NCBI GenBank assembly: GCA_002339355.1
Contig: DDKQ01000093.1
Coordinates: 3,351-10,423, forward strand
DNA: 7,073 nucleotides
Source: Candidatus Subteraquimicrobium carltonvillense
GTDB taxonomy: Bacteria > Actinomycetota > Aquicultoria > Subteraquimicrobiales > Subteraquimicrobiaceae
Direction: 5' to 3'
Position 1 is the first letter of the stretch. Every line of letters begins with the position of its first letter. Below the pieces are notes generated by a model that saw nothing but the letters and a program-made list of their open reading frames with translations, was not told the DNA's origin and searched no databases. A program made the translations under genes and the position numbers. Positions 1-6,035 of the stretch are shown here, in pieces.

Positions 1-73
1 GCGCTTGTAGCTCAGGGGATAGAGCGTGGGACTCCGGATCCCAAGGTCGCCCGTTCGAATCGGGCCAAGCGCA
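1..73 (+). tRNA. tRNA-Arg, anticodon CCG
   Basis: This is a complete tRNA cloverleaf. The acceptor stem is GCGCTTG (1-7) with CAAGCGC (66-72), and the discriminator is A73. The D arm is GCTC (10-13) with GAGC (22-25). The anticodon stem is TGGGA (27-31) with TCCCA (39-43) around the loop CTCCGGA (32-38), so the anticodon at 34-36 is CCG and it reads the arginine codon CGG. The variable loop is AGGTC, and the T arm is GCCCG-TTCGAAT-CGGGC (49-65). CCA is not encoded, so it must be added after transcription. The gene begins at the first base of the window, so its promoter is not visible. Its last bases recur at 263-274, which suggests it has been an integration target. Confidence 0.97.
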
Positions 74-121
74 CTAATATTATCTGTATGGATAAGATCA
101 ATGCCCTAATATTCCTAATTT

Positions 122-154
122 AAAAACGCTAAGGGAAATCGCCCCTTGGTTTTT
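122..154 (+). terminator. Rho-independent terminator after tRNA-Arg
   Basis: A stem CTAAGGG (129-135) pairs with CCCTTGG (143-149), with one G-T wobble, around a 7-nt loop. A run of five T follows (150-154), and five A (122-126) lie on the other side, so the stem could extend. It sits about 50 bp beyond the tRNA on the same strand, the expected place for its terminator. Confidence 0.7.
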
Positions 155-175
155 GATAATATTTTTATTCGATAT

Positions 176-253
176 CCAGGGGGTGACAGCGAACGAAGTG
201 AGCGTCCTCACCCCGACGTGTCGGGGTAGGAAGGCGCGTAAGCGCCAGGGGGT
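176..253. repeat. Hairpin cassette between 9-bp direct repeats
   Basis: The 9-mer CCAGGGGGT occurs at 176-184 and 245-253, separated by 60 bp (185-244) of structured, GC-rich DNA unlike the AT-rich flanks. A hairpin at 206-230 pairs CCT-ACCCCGA with TCGGGGT-AGG around CGTG, with one bulged C. A second, GGCGC (233-237) with GCGCC (242-246), closes a GTAA (GNRA-type) tetraloop. GGGGTGA (180-186) can instead pair with TCACCCC (208-214), which would compete with the first hairpin. The layout resembles a small palindromic element with a target duplication, inserted next to a tRNA-like T arm. Recent tandem duplication by slippage is the alternative. No protein is encoded. Confidence 0.5.
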
Positions 254-272
254 TCAAATCCCGCCAAGCGCA
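247..272 (+). pseudogene. tRNA 3'-end fragment
   Basis: The sequence has a T-arm-like segment with loop TTCAAAT (253-259) between GGGGG and CCCGC, which form a stem with one mismatch. It is followed by CAAGCGC and A, identical to the 3' acceptor strand and discriminator of the tRNA-Arg at 1-73. GCCAAGCGCACT is an exact 12-bp repeat (64-75 and 263-274). No 5' acceptor strand GCGCTTG, D arm or anticodon arm exists between 74 and 246, so it cannot be a functional tRNA. It fits an attachment-site duplicate left by an integrated element, or the remnant of a neighbouring tRNA. Confidence 0.6.
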
Positions 273-304
273 CTTTAGATTACTTTTAATTTCCACACTG
301 TAGG

Positions 305-351
305 AAAAATTAGTTTGAAAGAAGATTTGATTTTGAAAGATTGTTTCAAAC
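305..351 (-). terminator. Possible weak terminator of the HD-GYP gene
   Basis: Just past the receptor's stop codon, on its strand, GTTTGAAA can pair with TTTCAAAC (344-351 with 313-320). A closer alternative partner is TTTGAAA (332-338). Both forms precede a short U run (complement of 305-309). The stem is AT-rich and therefore weak. Confidence 0.35.
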
Positions 352-365
352 GAGTTCGGGAGTGG

Positions 366-2792
366 TTATGATTGCTGAACTTTGAGTGGTTTGCGTGATT
401 CCCTCCACAGTATCCTCAAAAATGCCTCGACTATAGTGGAATCAAATTGGGTGCCTGAGTAATTTCTAAGTTCCTCTGTTGCTTCCCCAATGGTCATCGC
501 TGGGCGATAGGGACGCTCTGAAATCATCGCATTGAAGGCATCGGCTACAGCAATGATCCGTGCTCCCAGAGGAATTGCCTCTCCAGATAGCCCCTGGGGA
601 TAACCCTTGCCATCGAAGTGTTCATGGTGGTAGAGAATAAGGGGTATCGCGCCCTTCAAGAACTTCAGAGATTTGAGGATGTTGACGCCTATGAGAGGAT
701 GTAAATTGATCTCAGCTCTTTCCTCAGAAGTTAATTTACCCGGTTTATTCAGTATGGTTCCGTCCAACCCTATCTTGCCTATATCATGGAGCATACTTGC
801 AATCTGAATGCTTTCGATCTCGCTCTCGGTTAGGGAAAGCTCCTTAGCAATGGCCACAGCGTACTTTGTTACTATCTGAGAGTGTCCGAAGGTATAATGA
901 TCTTTTGCCTCCACTGCAGCAGCTAGGGCAGAGATAGCTCCCAAGAATGTCGCCTCTAAATCCTTGTATAACCTTGCATTTTCGATGGCTATAGCCACTT
1001 GGGCAGCGAATGAAGAAATCAGATTCAGATTTTCCTTGGTGAAGGGTTCTTTAGAAGTTTTACGATTAACACTTAAGACCCCGATGACTTTTTCTTTGGT
1101 CTTAAGGGGAACGGAGAGAGCGGATACAATCTCACCGCGTCGCAGGAGCTCTTTAAAGCGCCCACTTTCCGTATCCGCTATGATCAAAGGCTTACTTACC
1201 TTTGCTACCCAACCCGCGATCCCTTGACCAACCTTTAATCTTGTTTTTCTCTGGAATTCGGGCTCAATGCCTCGAGCTGCTTCAATGGTAAGTGTTTGTG
1301 TCTCTTCGTCTAGAAGCATTATTGAACCTGAATCCGCTTTGGTTACGAGAAGTGCTTGATCAATAGCTTGATTTAAAATGGGGTTAACGTCCAATTTCGC
1401 GCTCAGAGACAAGGCTATCTTGTTGAGGGCACCAAGCTCCAAGATTCTCTTTTCTTTCTCTTCAAATAGCTTGGTATTCTGGATGGCAATCGCAGTCTCC
1501 GGAGCTAAAACCCCCAAGAATCTCAAATCCTGAATGGTGAACATATCCCCTGATCGCTTTCCACCCAGTGCCAATAACCCGATGGGGTTATCTTCTGCTT
1601 GTAAGGGGACCAAAACGGCTATTTCTAATTCCCTCAAGATATCCTTTTCCTTAGACTCTTCCGATAATTCATCAGCCACAATTATCTCTTCGTCTTTAAT
1701 CAAACTGGCTACTTTCCTCCAGGAGGAATTCGATATCCTTCCATACCCAATCGTATTTACATGGGTGATATCTCCGTTACTCGTTAAGACAAAAGCTGCT
1801 TTGTTGATCTTTATCTCAGTTACAATTACTCTCAACATCGAATTTAGCAGGTCATCGAGCCTCAATGTGGAGCTCATTATTTTACTTAAGTTTCCCAAAA
1901 GCTCCTGAGGATCATACATCTCTTTGAAGAAAATCCTATCGGTGTGCTTCTGCAAGAACCTCCGCAGAGGTTGGAACCCAAAGGCAACTGCAAATCCCGC
2001 AATGATGAATAAAAGATCAGGATTTATGTGCAGAATGCCTTGATAACCTTGTTTTATGAAGAAAATAATGGAGATGTAAATGCTTGCAATGATGAGCACA
2101 AGCAGTGAGTAAACCACACTCCTCGCCACAACCAACCTAATATCCATAAGCCGATGCTTAACAATCGCATAAGCTAAAATAGCTGTGAAGATAACAGGTG
2201 ACAAATAAGCAAAGGGGTAAATTTCTATGCCATATGCAGGAAGATAAGCAAGAGGTCCAATTGAAGCAAGGATAACAAAAGCAAGTAACAAATATTTTGC
2301 TTGCTCTTTTTCGACGCCTTTTGTTCTGCGGTAAAATTTATATACATTGACAAAGAATAAAGTTATATAAGAGAAAAAGAATATAAGGAAAATGTGATGA
2401 AAGATTTGCGCTTTGGTGTGAACTCCCCACTTATATTTGAATAAACCTGAAACAAAATAATCTGTGCGGCTTAAAATAAAGAAGATAACGGAAAGAGCGT
2501 AACTCAAGAAAAGAAATTTTTCTTGCCTTTTGGCTCTTGAAAAAATGATACTAAATTGATACATAAAAGTTGGGATAAAAACAACCCCAAGATATACAAT
2601 CCTATCCCAAAAAATTGCTGCATTATTACTCTTGCTTAAGAACATTCCAAAAGTTGCTGCAAGCCAAATTGTAATGGTAAGGCAAAATAGTGCGAATGTA
2701 ATATATAAGCTCGATCTCCTATTTCTTAAATAAACAAAGAGCCCTAATATAGCTACAAAAATTGCACCGAATAGCGGAAAAAGTAAATACAA
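366..2792 (-). CDS. 7TM-GAF-GAF-HD-GYP receptor, probable c-di-GMP phosphodiesterase
   Basis: This 808-residue protein has an N-terminal block of about seven to nine membrane segments (roughly residues 4-275). The segment around 205-235 (YAIVKHRLMDIRLVVARSVV) is typical of histidine-kinase 7TM sensor regions. Two GAF domains follow (about 305-440 and 455-605), joined by helical linkers, then an HD-GYP domain (about 615-800). Catalytic motifs are intact: HD of HDIGKIG at 669-670, H698, HHE at 722-724 and the DGKGYP signature at 727-732. HD-GYP proteins hydrolyse cyclic di-GMP, so the expected role is a membrane sensor that lowers c-di-GMP when a ligand is sensed; no kinase domain is present. 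The start is TTG at 2790-2792, with AGGAG (complement of 2800-2804) 7 nt upstream. That site lies in a 13-bp inverted repeat. It may be cotranscribed with the reductase 89 bp upstream. The ligand is unknown. Confidence 0.93.
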   Translation of the reverse strand: MYLLFPLFGAIFVAILGLFVYLRNRRSSLYITFALFCLTITIWLAATFGMFLSKSNNAAIFWDRIVYLGVVFIPTFMYQFSIIFSRAKRQEKFLFLSYALSVIFFILSRTDYFVSGLFKYKWGVHTKAQIFHHIFLIFFFSYITLFFVNVYKFYRRTKGVEKEQAKYLLLAFVILASIGPLAYLPAYGIEIYPFAYLSPVIFTAILAYAIVKHRLMDIRLVVARSVVYSLLVLIIASIYISIIFFIKQGYQGILHINPDLLFIIAGFAVAFGFQPLRRFLQKHTDRIFFKEMYDPQELLGNLSKIMSSTLRLDDLLNSMLRVIVTEIKINKAAFVLTSNGDITHVNTIGYGRISNSSWRKVASLIKDEEIIVADELSEESKEKDILRELEIAVLVPLQAEDNPIGLLALGGKRSGDMFTIQDLRFLGVLAPETAIAIQNTKLFEEKEKRILELGALNKIALSLSAKLDVNPILNQAIDQALLVTKADSGSIMLLDEETQTLTIEAARGIEPEFQRKTRLKVGQGIAGWVAKVSKPLIIADTESGRFKELLRRGEIVSALSVPLKTKEKVIGVLSVNRKTSKEPFTKENLNLISSFAAQVAIAIENARLYKDLEATFLGAISALAAAVEAKDHYTFGHSQIVTKYAVAIAKELSLTESEIESIQIASMLHDIGKIGLDGTILNKPGKLTSEERAEINLHPLIGVNILKSLKFLKGAIPLILYHHEHFDGKGYPQGLSGEAIPLGARIIAVADAFNAMISERPYRPAMTIGEATEELRNYSGTQFDSTIVEAFLRILWRESRKPLKVQQS

Positions 2793-2796
2793 TTCC

Positions 2797-2861
2797 TCTC
2801 TCCTTGATTAATTCTGAAAGAAACCTTTCTTTTGCTTTGTTATCGTCAAATCAAGGAGAGA
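2797..2861 (-). promoter_or_regulatory. Inverted repeat overlapping the HD-GYP ribosome binding site
   Basis: A perfect 13-bp inverted repeat has arms TCTCTCCTTGATT (2797-2809) and AATCAAGGAGAGA (2849-2861), with a 39-nt loop. The loop itself contains a small hairpin, GAAAG-AAAC-CTTTC (2816-2829). In the minus-strand mRNA the downstream arm includes the AGGAG used by the TTG start of the receptor gene. The folded RNA would therefore hide the ribosome binding site. The upstream arm lies just after the reductase stop codon. A protein operator is an alternative reading. Confidence 0.55.
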
Positions 2862-2881
2862 ACTTTATAAAAAGTTTGCTT

Positions 2882-3988
2882 TTAGAAATTATATCGCGAA
2901 CAATATCGCGAATCGCCTCTTTCATCAATTAACTTCTTTTCGCCGACAATAACACTAAGATATTTGTCTAACATGTTGTTATCGAGTAATCGTCCAAAAC
3001 TTTGAAATGGAGCGAGTTCGAAACCATGCTTCTCCATAAGGTCATGCATTTCGCTAGCTTGTAAAGCTGTCACCTCACCAATCGAATAATTTTCATATCG
3101 GCCCTCCAGATAAAGAAGGAGAGTTTCAGCCAAACATGCATAAGCAATACCAGGTTTAAGACCAATATCCATGCCCCAATCAAAATTGGGAGTAGATACC
3201 AATGCTCCATCAACCACTAACACATCAGGTCTCGCTTCAATTACGAGGGAAGATGTATTTTTAGGCTGTGTAACATCATATACAATTGCACCAGGTGCAA
3301 GGTATTCTGGACGAATAATGGTACCATTAGCTGAGGTAGTTGCAATAATGATATCCCGTGTGAGGATATCTTTTATATTCGTTGAGATTTGAATCTCAGC
3401 TCTCGAAAACCGCAGGAGAAAATCTAGCTGTTTTCGAAGCTTTTTTCCACTTCTTCCTATCAGCAACAGTGGAAGTTTGCGTTCTGCAAGGATCTGTGCC
3501 ACAGCAAATCCCACCGAGCCAACTCCTACAATGGCAATATTATCCAACTCCTTATCCAGTAAAGTAACAAGTTTTTCTACACCTAGAACAGTAACCGCAG
3601 CTGTGAGTGAGTTACCATTTGTAACTCCCATTCCTGCAATTTTACCTATAAGTTTTCCCCCCCCGCCTGTTAAGCTTGAGGTAAACATCCCTAGACCAAT
3701 TAATTGACATCCCAGTTCCCTCGCCTTTTCAATAGCTTGGATAATTCGCATTTTTGCAAGATGTAAATTTTCCCGCTCTAACATCTGCCGAGCAGTTAAG
3801 GGAATTACTATTGTCCAACCAATATGCTTCCCTTTAGGGTCCATTATCTCGCCTCCAGCAACTGGAGGGATGCACTTTATAGTTTCTTCAATTTCATCCA
3901 GGGTCATCTGTTGAAAGACTTCAGAAACCTTAAACATATCTTGTGGATTTCTAGGGTGAATAAGAAAAGCAAATTTTCTATCCTTCAT
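2882..3988 (-). CDS. Acyl-ACP reductase-like NAD(P)-dependent dehydrogenase (AAR/COG5322-type)
   Basis: The 368-residue protein resembles cyanobacterial long-chain acyl-ACP reductase (AAR), which reduces fatty acyl-ACP to fatty aldehyde through a thioester on a cysteine. The N-terminal part carries LIGLGMFTSS (96-105) and TNGNSLTA (123-130), matching the AAR region with GGFTS and TTGNTHTA. A Rossmann nucleotide-binding motif, VGVGSVG, lies at 154-160. YACLAETLLLYLEG (283-296) aligns with the AAR segment containing catalytic Cys294, so Cys285 is the probable nucleophile. It is slightly longer than cyanobacterial AAR (about 340 residues), with a C-terminal extension from about 330. The start is ATG at 3986-3988, with GGAGGT (complement of 3995-4000) 6 nt upstream. 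No aldehyde-deformylating oxygenase is nearby. The substrate is inferred; a related acyl- or shikimate-type dehydrogenase role is possible. Confidence 0.8.
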   Translation of the reverse strand: MKDRKFAFLIHPRNPQDMFKVSEVFQQMTLDEIEETIKCIPPVAGGEIMDPKGKHIGWTIVIPLTARQMLERENLHLAKMRIIQAIEKARELGCQLIGLGMFTSSLTGGGGKLIGKIAGMGVTNGNSLTAAVTVLGVEKLVTLLDKELDNIAIVGVGSVGFAVAQILAERKLPLLLIGRSGKKLRKQLDFLLRFSRAEIQISTNIKDILTRDIIIATTSANGTIIRPEYLAPGAIVYDVTQPKNTSSLVIEARPDVLVVDGALVSTPNFDWGMDIGLKPGIAYACLAETLLLYLEGRYENYSIGEVTALQASEMHDLMEKHGFELAPFQSFGRLLDNNMLDKYLSVIVGEKKLIDERGDSRYCSRYNF

Positions 3989-4039
3989 TTTCCCACCTCC
4001 ACGTGAAATTTTTATCCTAAGGAAGAGCGCAAGACTTAA

Positions 4040-4201
4040 TTCAATTTATTCAACTTCGCATACGGTAATTGCTTTTATTTTAGGGGAAAATTTAGTGTTT
4101 TTAATTCTGAAGATGATTTAGAAAGGTTTCTAAAAGAGTTAAAAGAGAAGAAAATTTCTTTGAAAATTGTCTCGAATAAACTAGAAATAATTACTATTTA
4201 A
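4040..4201 (+). pseudogene. Possible coding remnant without a start codon
   Basis: A 53-codon open frame runs from just after a TAA (4037-4039) to a TAA at 4199-4201. The first 39 codons contain no ATG, GTG or TTG. The translation looks protein-like rather than random: an aromatic-rich start, then the charged helix-like stretch SEDDLERFLKELKEKK, then the strand-like SLKIVSNKLEIITI. This would suit the C-terminal end of a small alpha/beta protein whose front has been lost. I do not recognise the family. Chance openness in AT-rich DNA remains possible. Confidence 0.3.
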
Positions 4202-4317
4202 GTTGCCCCTCCATCCCCTCCTTCATTTTTACTAATTATATCTGTTTTATTCATTAAAATTTAGTAAAATCCTGCTAAGTAACCTAATTTTTTTAAAAAC
4301 TCCTGGTAATAAGTAGA

Positions 4318-4339
4318 ATTTCGTGGGCGAAATCTTTTT
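4318..4339 (+). terminator. Terminator-like hairpin upstream of the TA operon
   Basis: ATTTCG (4318-4323) pairs perfectly with CGAAAT (4328-4333) around TGGG, followed by CTTTTT (4334-4339). The stem is only six pairs, so it is weak. It could insulate the toxin-antitoxin operon from upstream rightward transcription or be left from the gene whose remnant lies at 4040-4201. Confidence 0.35.
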
Positions 4340-4380
4340 AGATTAATCGATTTTCTGGTATATTTAATTGTTTGCAGAAT

Positions 4381-4417
4381 TTGATTTATTTCAAAAGTAT
4401 GTATAATATGTACATAC
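4381..4417 (+). promoter_or_regulatory. Promoter and palindromic operator of the TA operon
   Basis: A -35-like TTGATT (4381-4386) lies 17 bp before TAATAT (4404-4409); the overlapping TATAAT (4402-4407) is an alternative -10 at 15 bp. An inverted repeat GTATGTA (4397-4403) and TACATAC (4411-4417) with a 7-bp spacer covers the -10. Ribbon-helix-helix antitoxins typically bind such palindromes to repress their own operon, so this is the likely autoregulatory site. Confidence 0.6.
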
Positions 4418-4439
4418 ACATTTTTTGGGAGGAATTGGA

Positions 4440-4685
4440 ATGTCTGAGCTCACTAAACGATTGCAAATATTATTATCCCCAGAGCAGTATAGGAAACTTG
4501 AATTGTATGCCAAAAAGCGCAAGAAATCAGTGGCTTCCATTATTCGAGAAGCAATAGAAAAGTTGCTACATGAACGCACCAAGTTAGAGAAGAAAAAAGC
4601 AGTTGAACGAATGCTTTTGCGTGAATTACCGGTAGATGATTGGGACAAAATGGAAGAAGAGATAATGAAGGGAGCCATCCTATGA
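4440..4685 (+). CDS. Ribbon-helix-helix antitoxin (VapB-type)
   Basis: This 81-residue protein has an N-terminal ribbon-helix-helix fold: a strand KRLQILLS (6-13), helix PEQYRKLELYAKKRK (14-28), then a turn and second helix SVASIIREAIEKLLHE (30-45). This is the CopG/Arc type that dimerises and binds operator DNA. The charged tail, ending in DDWDKMEEEI (66-75), is the probable toxin-binding part. The start is the ATG at 4440, with GGAGG (4428-4432) 7 nt before it; the earlier in-frame TTG at 4425 is rejected because that ribosome binding site would then lie inside the gene. The stop overlaps the toxin start (ATGA at 4682-4685), so the two are translationally coupled. It should neutralise the downstream PIN nuclease and repress the operon through the palindrome at 4397-4417. 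Confidence 0.88.
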   Translation: MSELTKRLQILLSPEQYRKLELYAKKRKKSVASIIREAIEKLLHERTKLEKKKAVERMLLRELPVDDWDKMEEEIMKGAIL

Positions 4686-5098
4686 GTATATATTTCATTG
4701 ACGCAAATATAGTGATGTATGCAGTTGGTAGAGAGCATGAGTTCAAGCAATCCTGCATTGCTATCTTAAGAAATATAGGCGATGAAAAAATCACAGCTGT
4801 TACTGATACTGAAGTATTCCAGGAGATCTTATATCGATATTTTATGATAGGTAAAGGGAAAGATGGGTTAGAGACAGTAAGGGATTTTTTGGTTATTGTT
4901 TCAGACATTTTGTCTGTAACTAAAAGGGAAGTGGAAACAACCTTTGAACTACTAAAGAAATATCCTGACCTACCTCCTCGTGACCATATTCACGTTGCAG
5001 TGATGATAAACAATGATATCAGGGAAATCATTAGCACAGATAAGCACTTTGACCAAATCAGAGAGGTTAGCAGAGTGGATCCTAAGAAGTTTGGATAG
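4682..5098 (+). CDS. PIN-domain toxin ribonuclease (VapC-type)
   Basis: This 138-residue protein is a single PIN domain of normal VapC length. The family's acidic metal-binding residues are present: D7 in YFIDANIVMY, E44 in TDTEVFQEIL, D101 in PPRDHIHVAV and D120 in STDKHFDQI. VapC toxins are Mg2+-dependent endoribonucleases that usually cut tRNA or rRNA and stop translation when freed from VapB. The ATG at 4682 overlaps the antitoxin stop by the ATGA arrangement; a longer reading from 4640 would run through the antitoxin gene and is unlikely. No separate terminator is visible after it, and the stop is only 8 bp before the phosphatase pseudogene. The RNA target cannot be told from the sequence. 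Confidence 0.9.
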   Translation: MSIYFIDANIVMYAVGREHEFKQSCIAILRNIGDEKITAVTDTEVFQEILYRYFMIGKGKDGLETVRDFLVIVSDILSVTKREVETTFELLKKYPDLPPRDHIHVAVMINNDIREIISTDKHFDQIREVSRVDPKKFG

Positions 5099-5106
5099 TA
5101 CCAACT

Positions 5107-5313
5107 ATGGATATCAGGGATTTGGTATATAAGTTAACTCGAAGGATCCAGATGGCAGTAAAGCCACATTGGGGAAAATTACTTCCAGAGCGTCTCTTGG
5201 TCAGGCAGTTGGTGGGGATACCACTTTTGCCATCGATGAGATAGCTGAGAATGAGGTTAATCCTACTTAAAAGCTTAAGGGAATATCGCTTGTCGAAAGA
5301 CTCAAAAAACTGA
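5107..5313 (+). pseudogene. Truncated, frameshifted inositol-monophosphatase-family fragment
   Basis: Reading from ATG at 5107 gives MDIRDLVYKLTRRIQMAVKP, which resembles the N-terminal helix of the IMPase/FBPase family. That frame soon stops at a TAG (5239-5241), but the neighbouring frame (5145-5270) carries GQAVGGDTTFAIDEIAENEV, matching the family's early segment (GxGxxGDxTxxIDxxAExxV). From 5266 the first frame resumes with LKSLREYRL, the next expected helix, until TGA at 5311-5313. Two compensating indels therefore break the reading frame. The rest of the roughly 250-residue enzyme, including the catalytic WxxDPxDG part, is absent: the amidotransferase gene begins at 5340. Some of the C-terminal part may have been lost by deletion or inversion. 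The family call is from remembered consensus. Confidence 0.6.
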
Positions 5314-5339
5314 GACCAAGATGAAATGGTCAAACGCAC

Positions 5340-5954
5340 TCATCTAACCATTGAGCAAAAATTTTCTATAACTTGGATACCCTCCGTGTGTTCCTCTCCT
5401 CTAATGTGGAATCTCTCGGCATGAAATTGAATGCCATAAAGCGGTTTAACTTCGTGTTTTACCGCCTCAACCTCGCAGGATGGTGAATCCGCCAGCAATC
5501 TTAAGTTCGCCTTGGGAAGGCTATTCTTTTTTACGTAGTCGTGGTGCCATTCCGCTAAGGAGATGCTTTGCCCAGCTTTAAATCCCTTAAAGAGATCATT
5601 CCTCTCGATGATTCGAACGAATTCAAACTTATCCACAACAGGTTTTCCCAATGCACCCACCTCAGCTCCCAATGCCAAACACATAAGCTGGTGACCGAAG
5701 CATATACCCAAGAGGGGGATTTCAATGCGCCTTGTCAAGTTAGCCACATGATTAAACTTCGCCACATGCTGAGCTCTAACGATCCTTGCCTCCGAACCGC
5801 TAAGGATTACCGCTCTTATATCCCCATTGAGTTCATATCCGGTGCTGATCTGGTCGTGAGATATAACCTCAATGTCACTGAACATTTTGACCGCATCTAT
5901 GAGCTCATTGATCTCTTTTGAATCGAGATAGTTATTGATGATGAGCACCTTCAA
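5340..5954 (-). CDS. Stand-alone class I glutamine amidotransferase (GMP-synthase glutaminase-like)
   Basis: The 204-residue protein is one complete GATase1 domain. It has the nucleophile elbow GICFGHQ with Cys85, and the His-Glu pair at 178-180 in YGIQFHAER; Pro is more usual at residue 179, where this protein has Ala. Such domains release ammonia from glutamine and pass it to a partner synthase. Length and motifs resemble the separate GuaA glutaminase subunit of archaea and the N-terminal half of bacterial GuaA, but no ATP-pyrophosphatase partner is in the window. The target could therefore be GMP synthesis or another amination. The start is TTG (complement of 5952-5954), with GGTGAGG (complement of 5963-5969) 8 nt upstream; no ATG or GTG lies between it and the upstream in-frame stop. 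Confidence 0.87.
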   Translation of the reverse strand: MKVLIINNYLDSKEINELIDAVKMFSDIEVISHDQISTGYELNGDIRAVILSGSEARIVRAQHVAKFNHVANLTRRIEIPLLGICFGHQLMCLALGAEVGALGKPVVDKFEFVRIIERNDLFKGFKAGQSISLAEWHHDYVKKNSLPKANLRLLADSPSCEVEAVKHEVKPLYGIQFHAERFHIRGEEHTEGIQVIENFCSMVR

Positions 5955-6035
5955 CTGAAGTACCTCACCGTAGGTGTGATTGGTAGAAAGGTAGAAAAAT
6001 TGATTGACTTACATATAGATACTCCGCAAATTAAA

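Larger units (their letters stand above)
4001..4380. other. AT-rich intergenic region without a convincing gene
   Basis: This stretch lies between the reductase (transcribed leftward) and the toxin-antitoxin operon (transcribed rightward). It contains the open frame at 4040-4201, an AT-rich 9-bp inverted repeat (TTTTACTAA at 4227-4235 with TTAGTAAAA at 4261-4269), and a small terminator-like hairpin at 4318-4339. I found no clear promoter for the reductase in it. Confidence 0.6.

Noticed and set aside
176..272. A complete second tRNA, perhaps interrupted by an intron
   Set aside because: No matching 5' acceptor strand, D arm or anticodon arm lies between 74 and 246; only a T arm and 3' acceptor strand are present.
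4198..4230. Ten-codon minus-strand frame in the purine-rich sequence near 4202-4225
   Set aside because: Too short, the GGAGG-like sequence lies inside it rather than before it, and nothing supports translation.
4391..4908. Minus-strand ORFs of 119 and 122 codons opposite the toxin-antitoxin genes
   Set aside because: They are antisense shadows of clearly recognisable VapB- and VapC-type genes.
5331..5340. CAAACGCACT, similar to the tRNA-end repeat CAAGCGCACT
   Set aside because: It has one mismatch in 10 bases, no T arm before it, and partly covers the amidotransferase stop; chance is sufficient.
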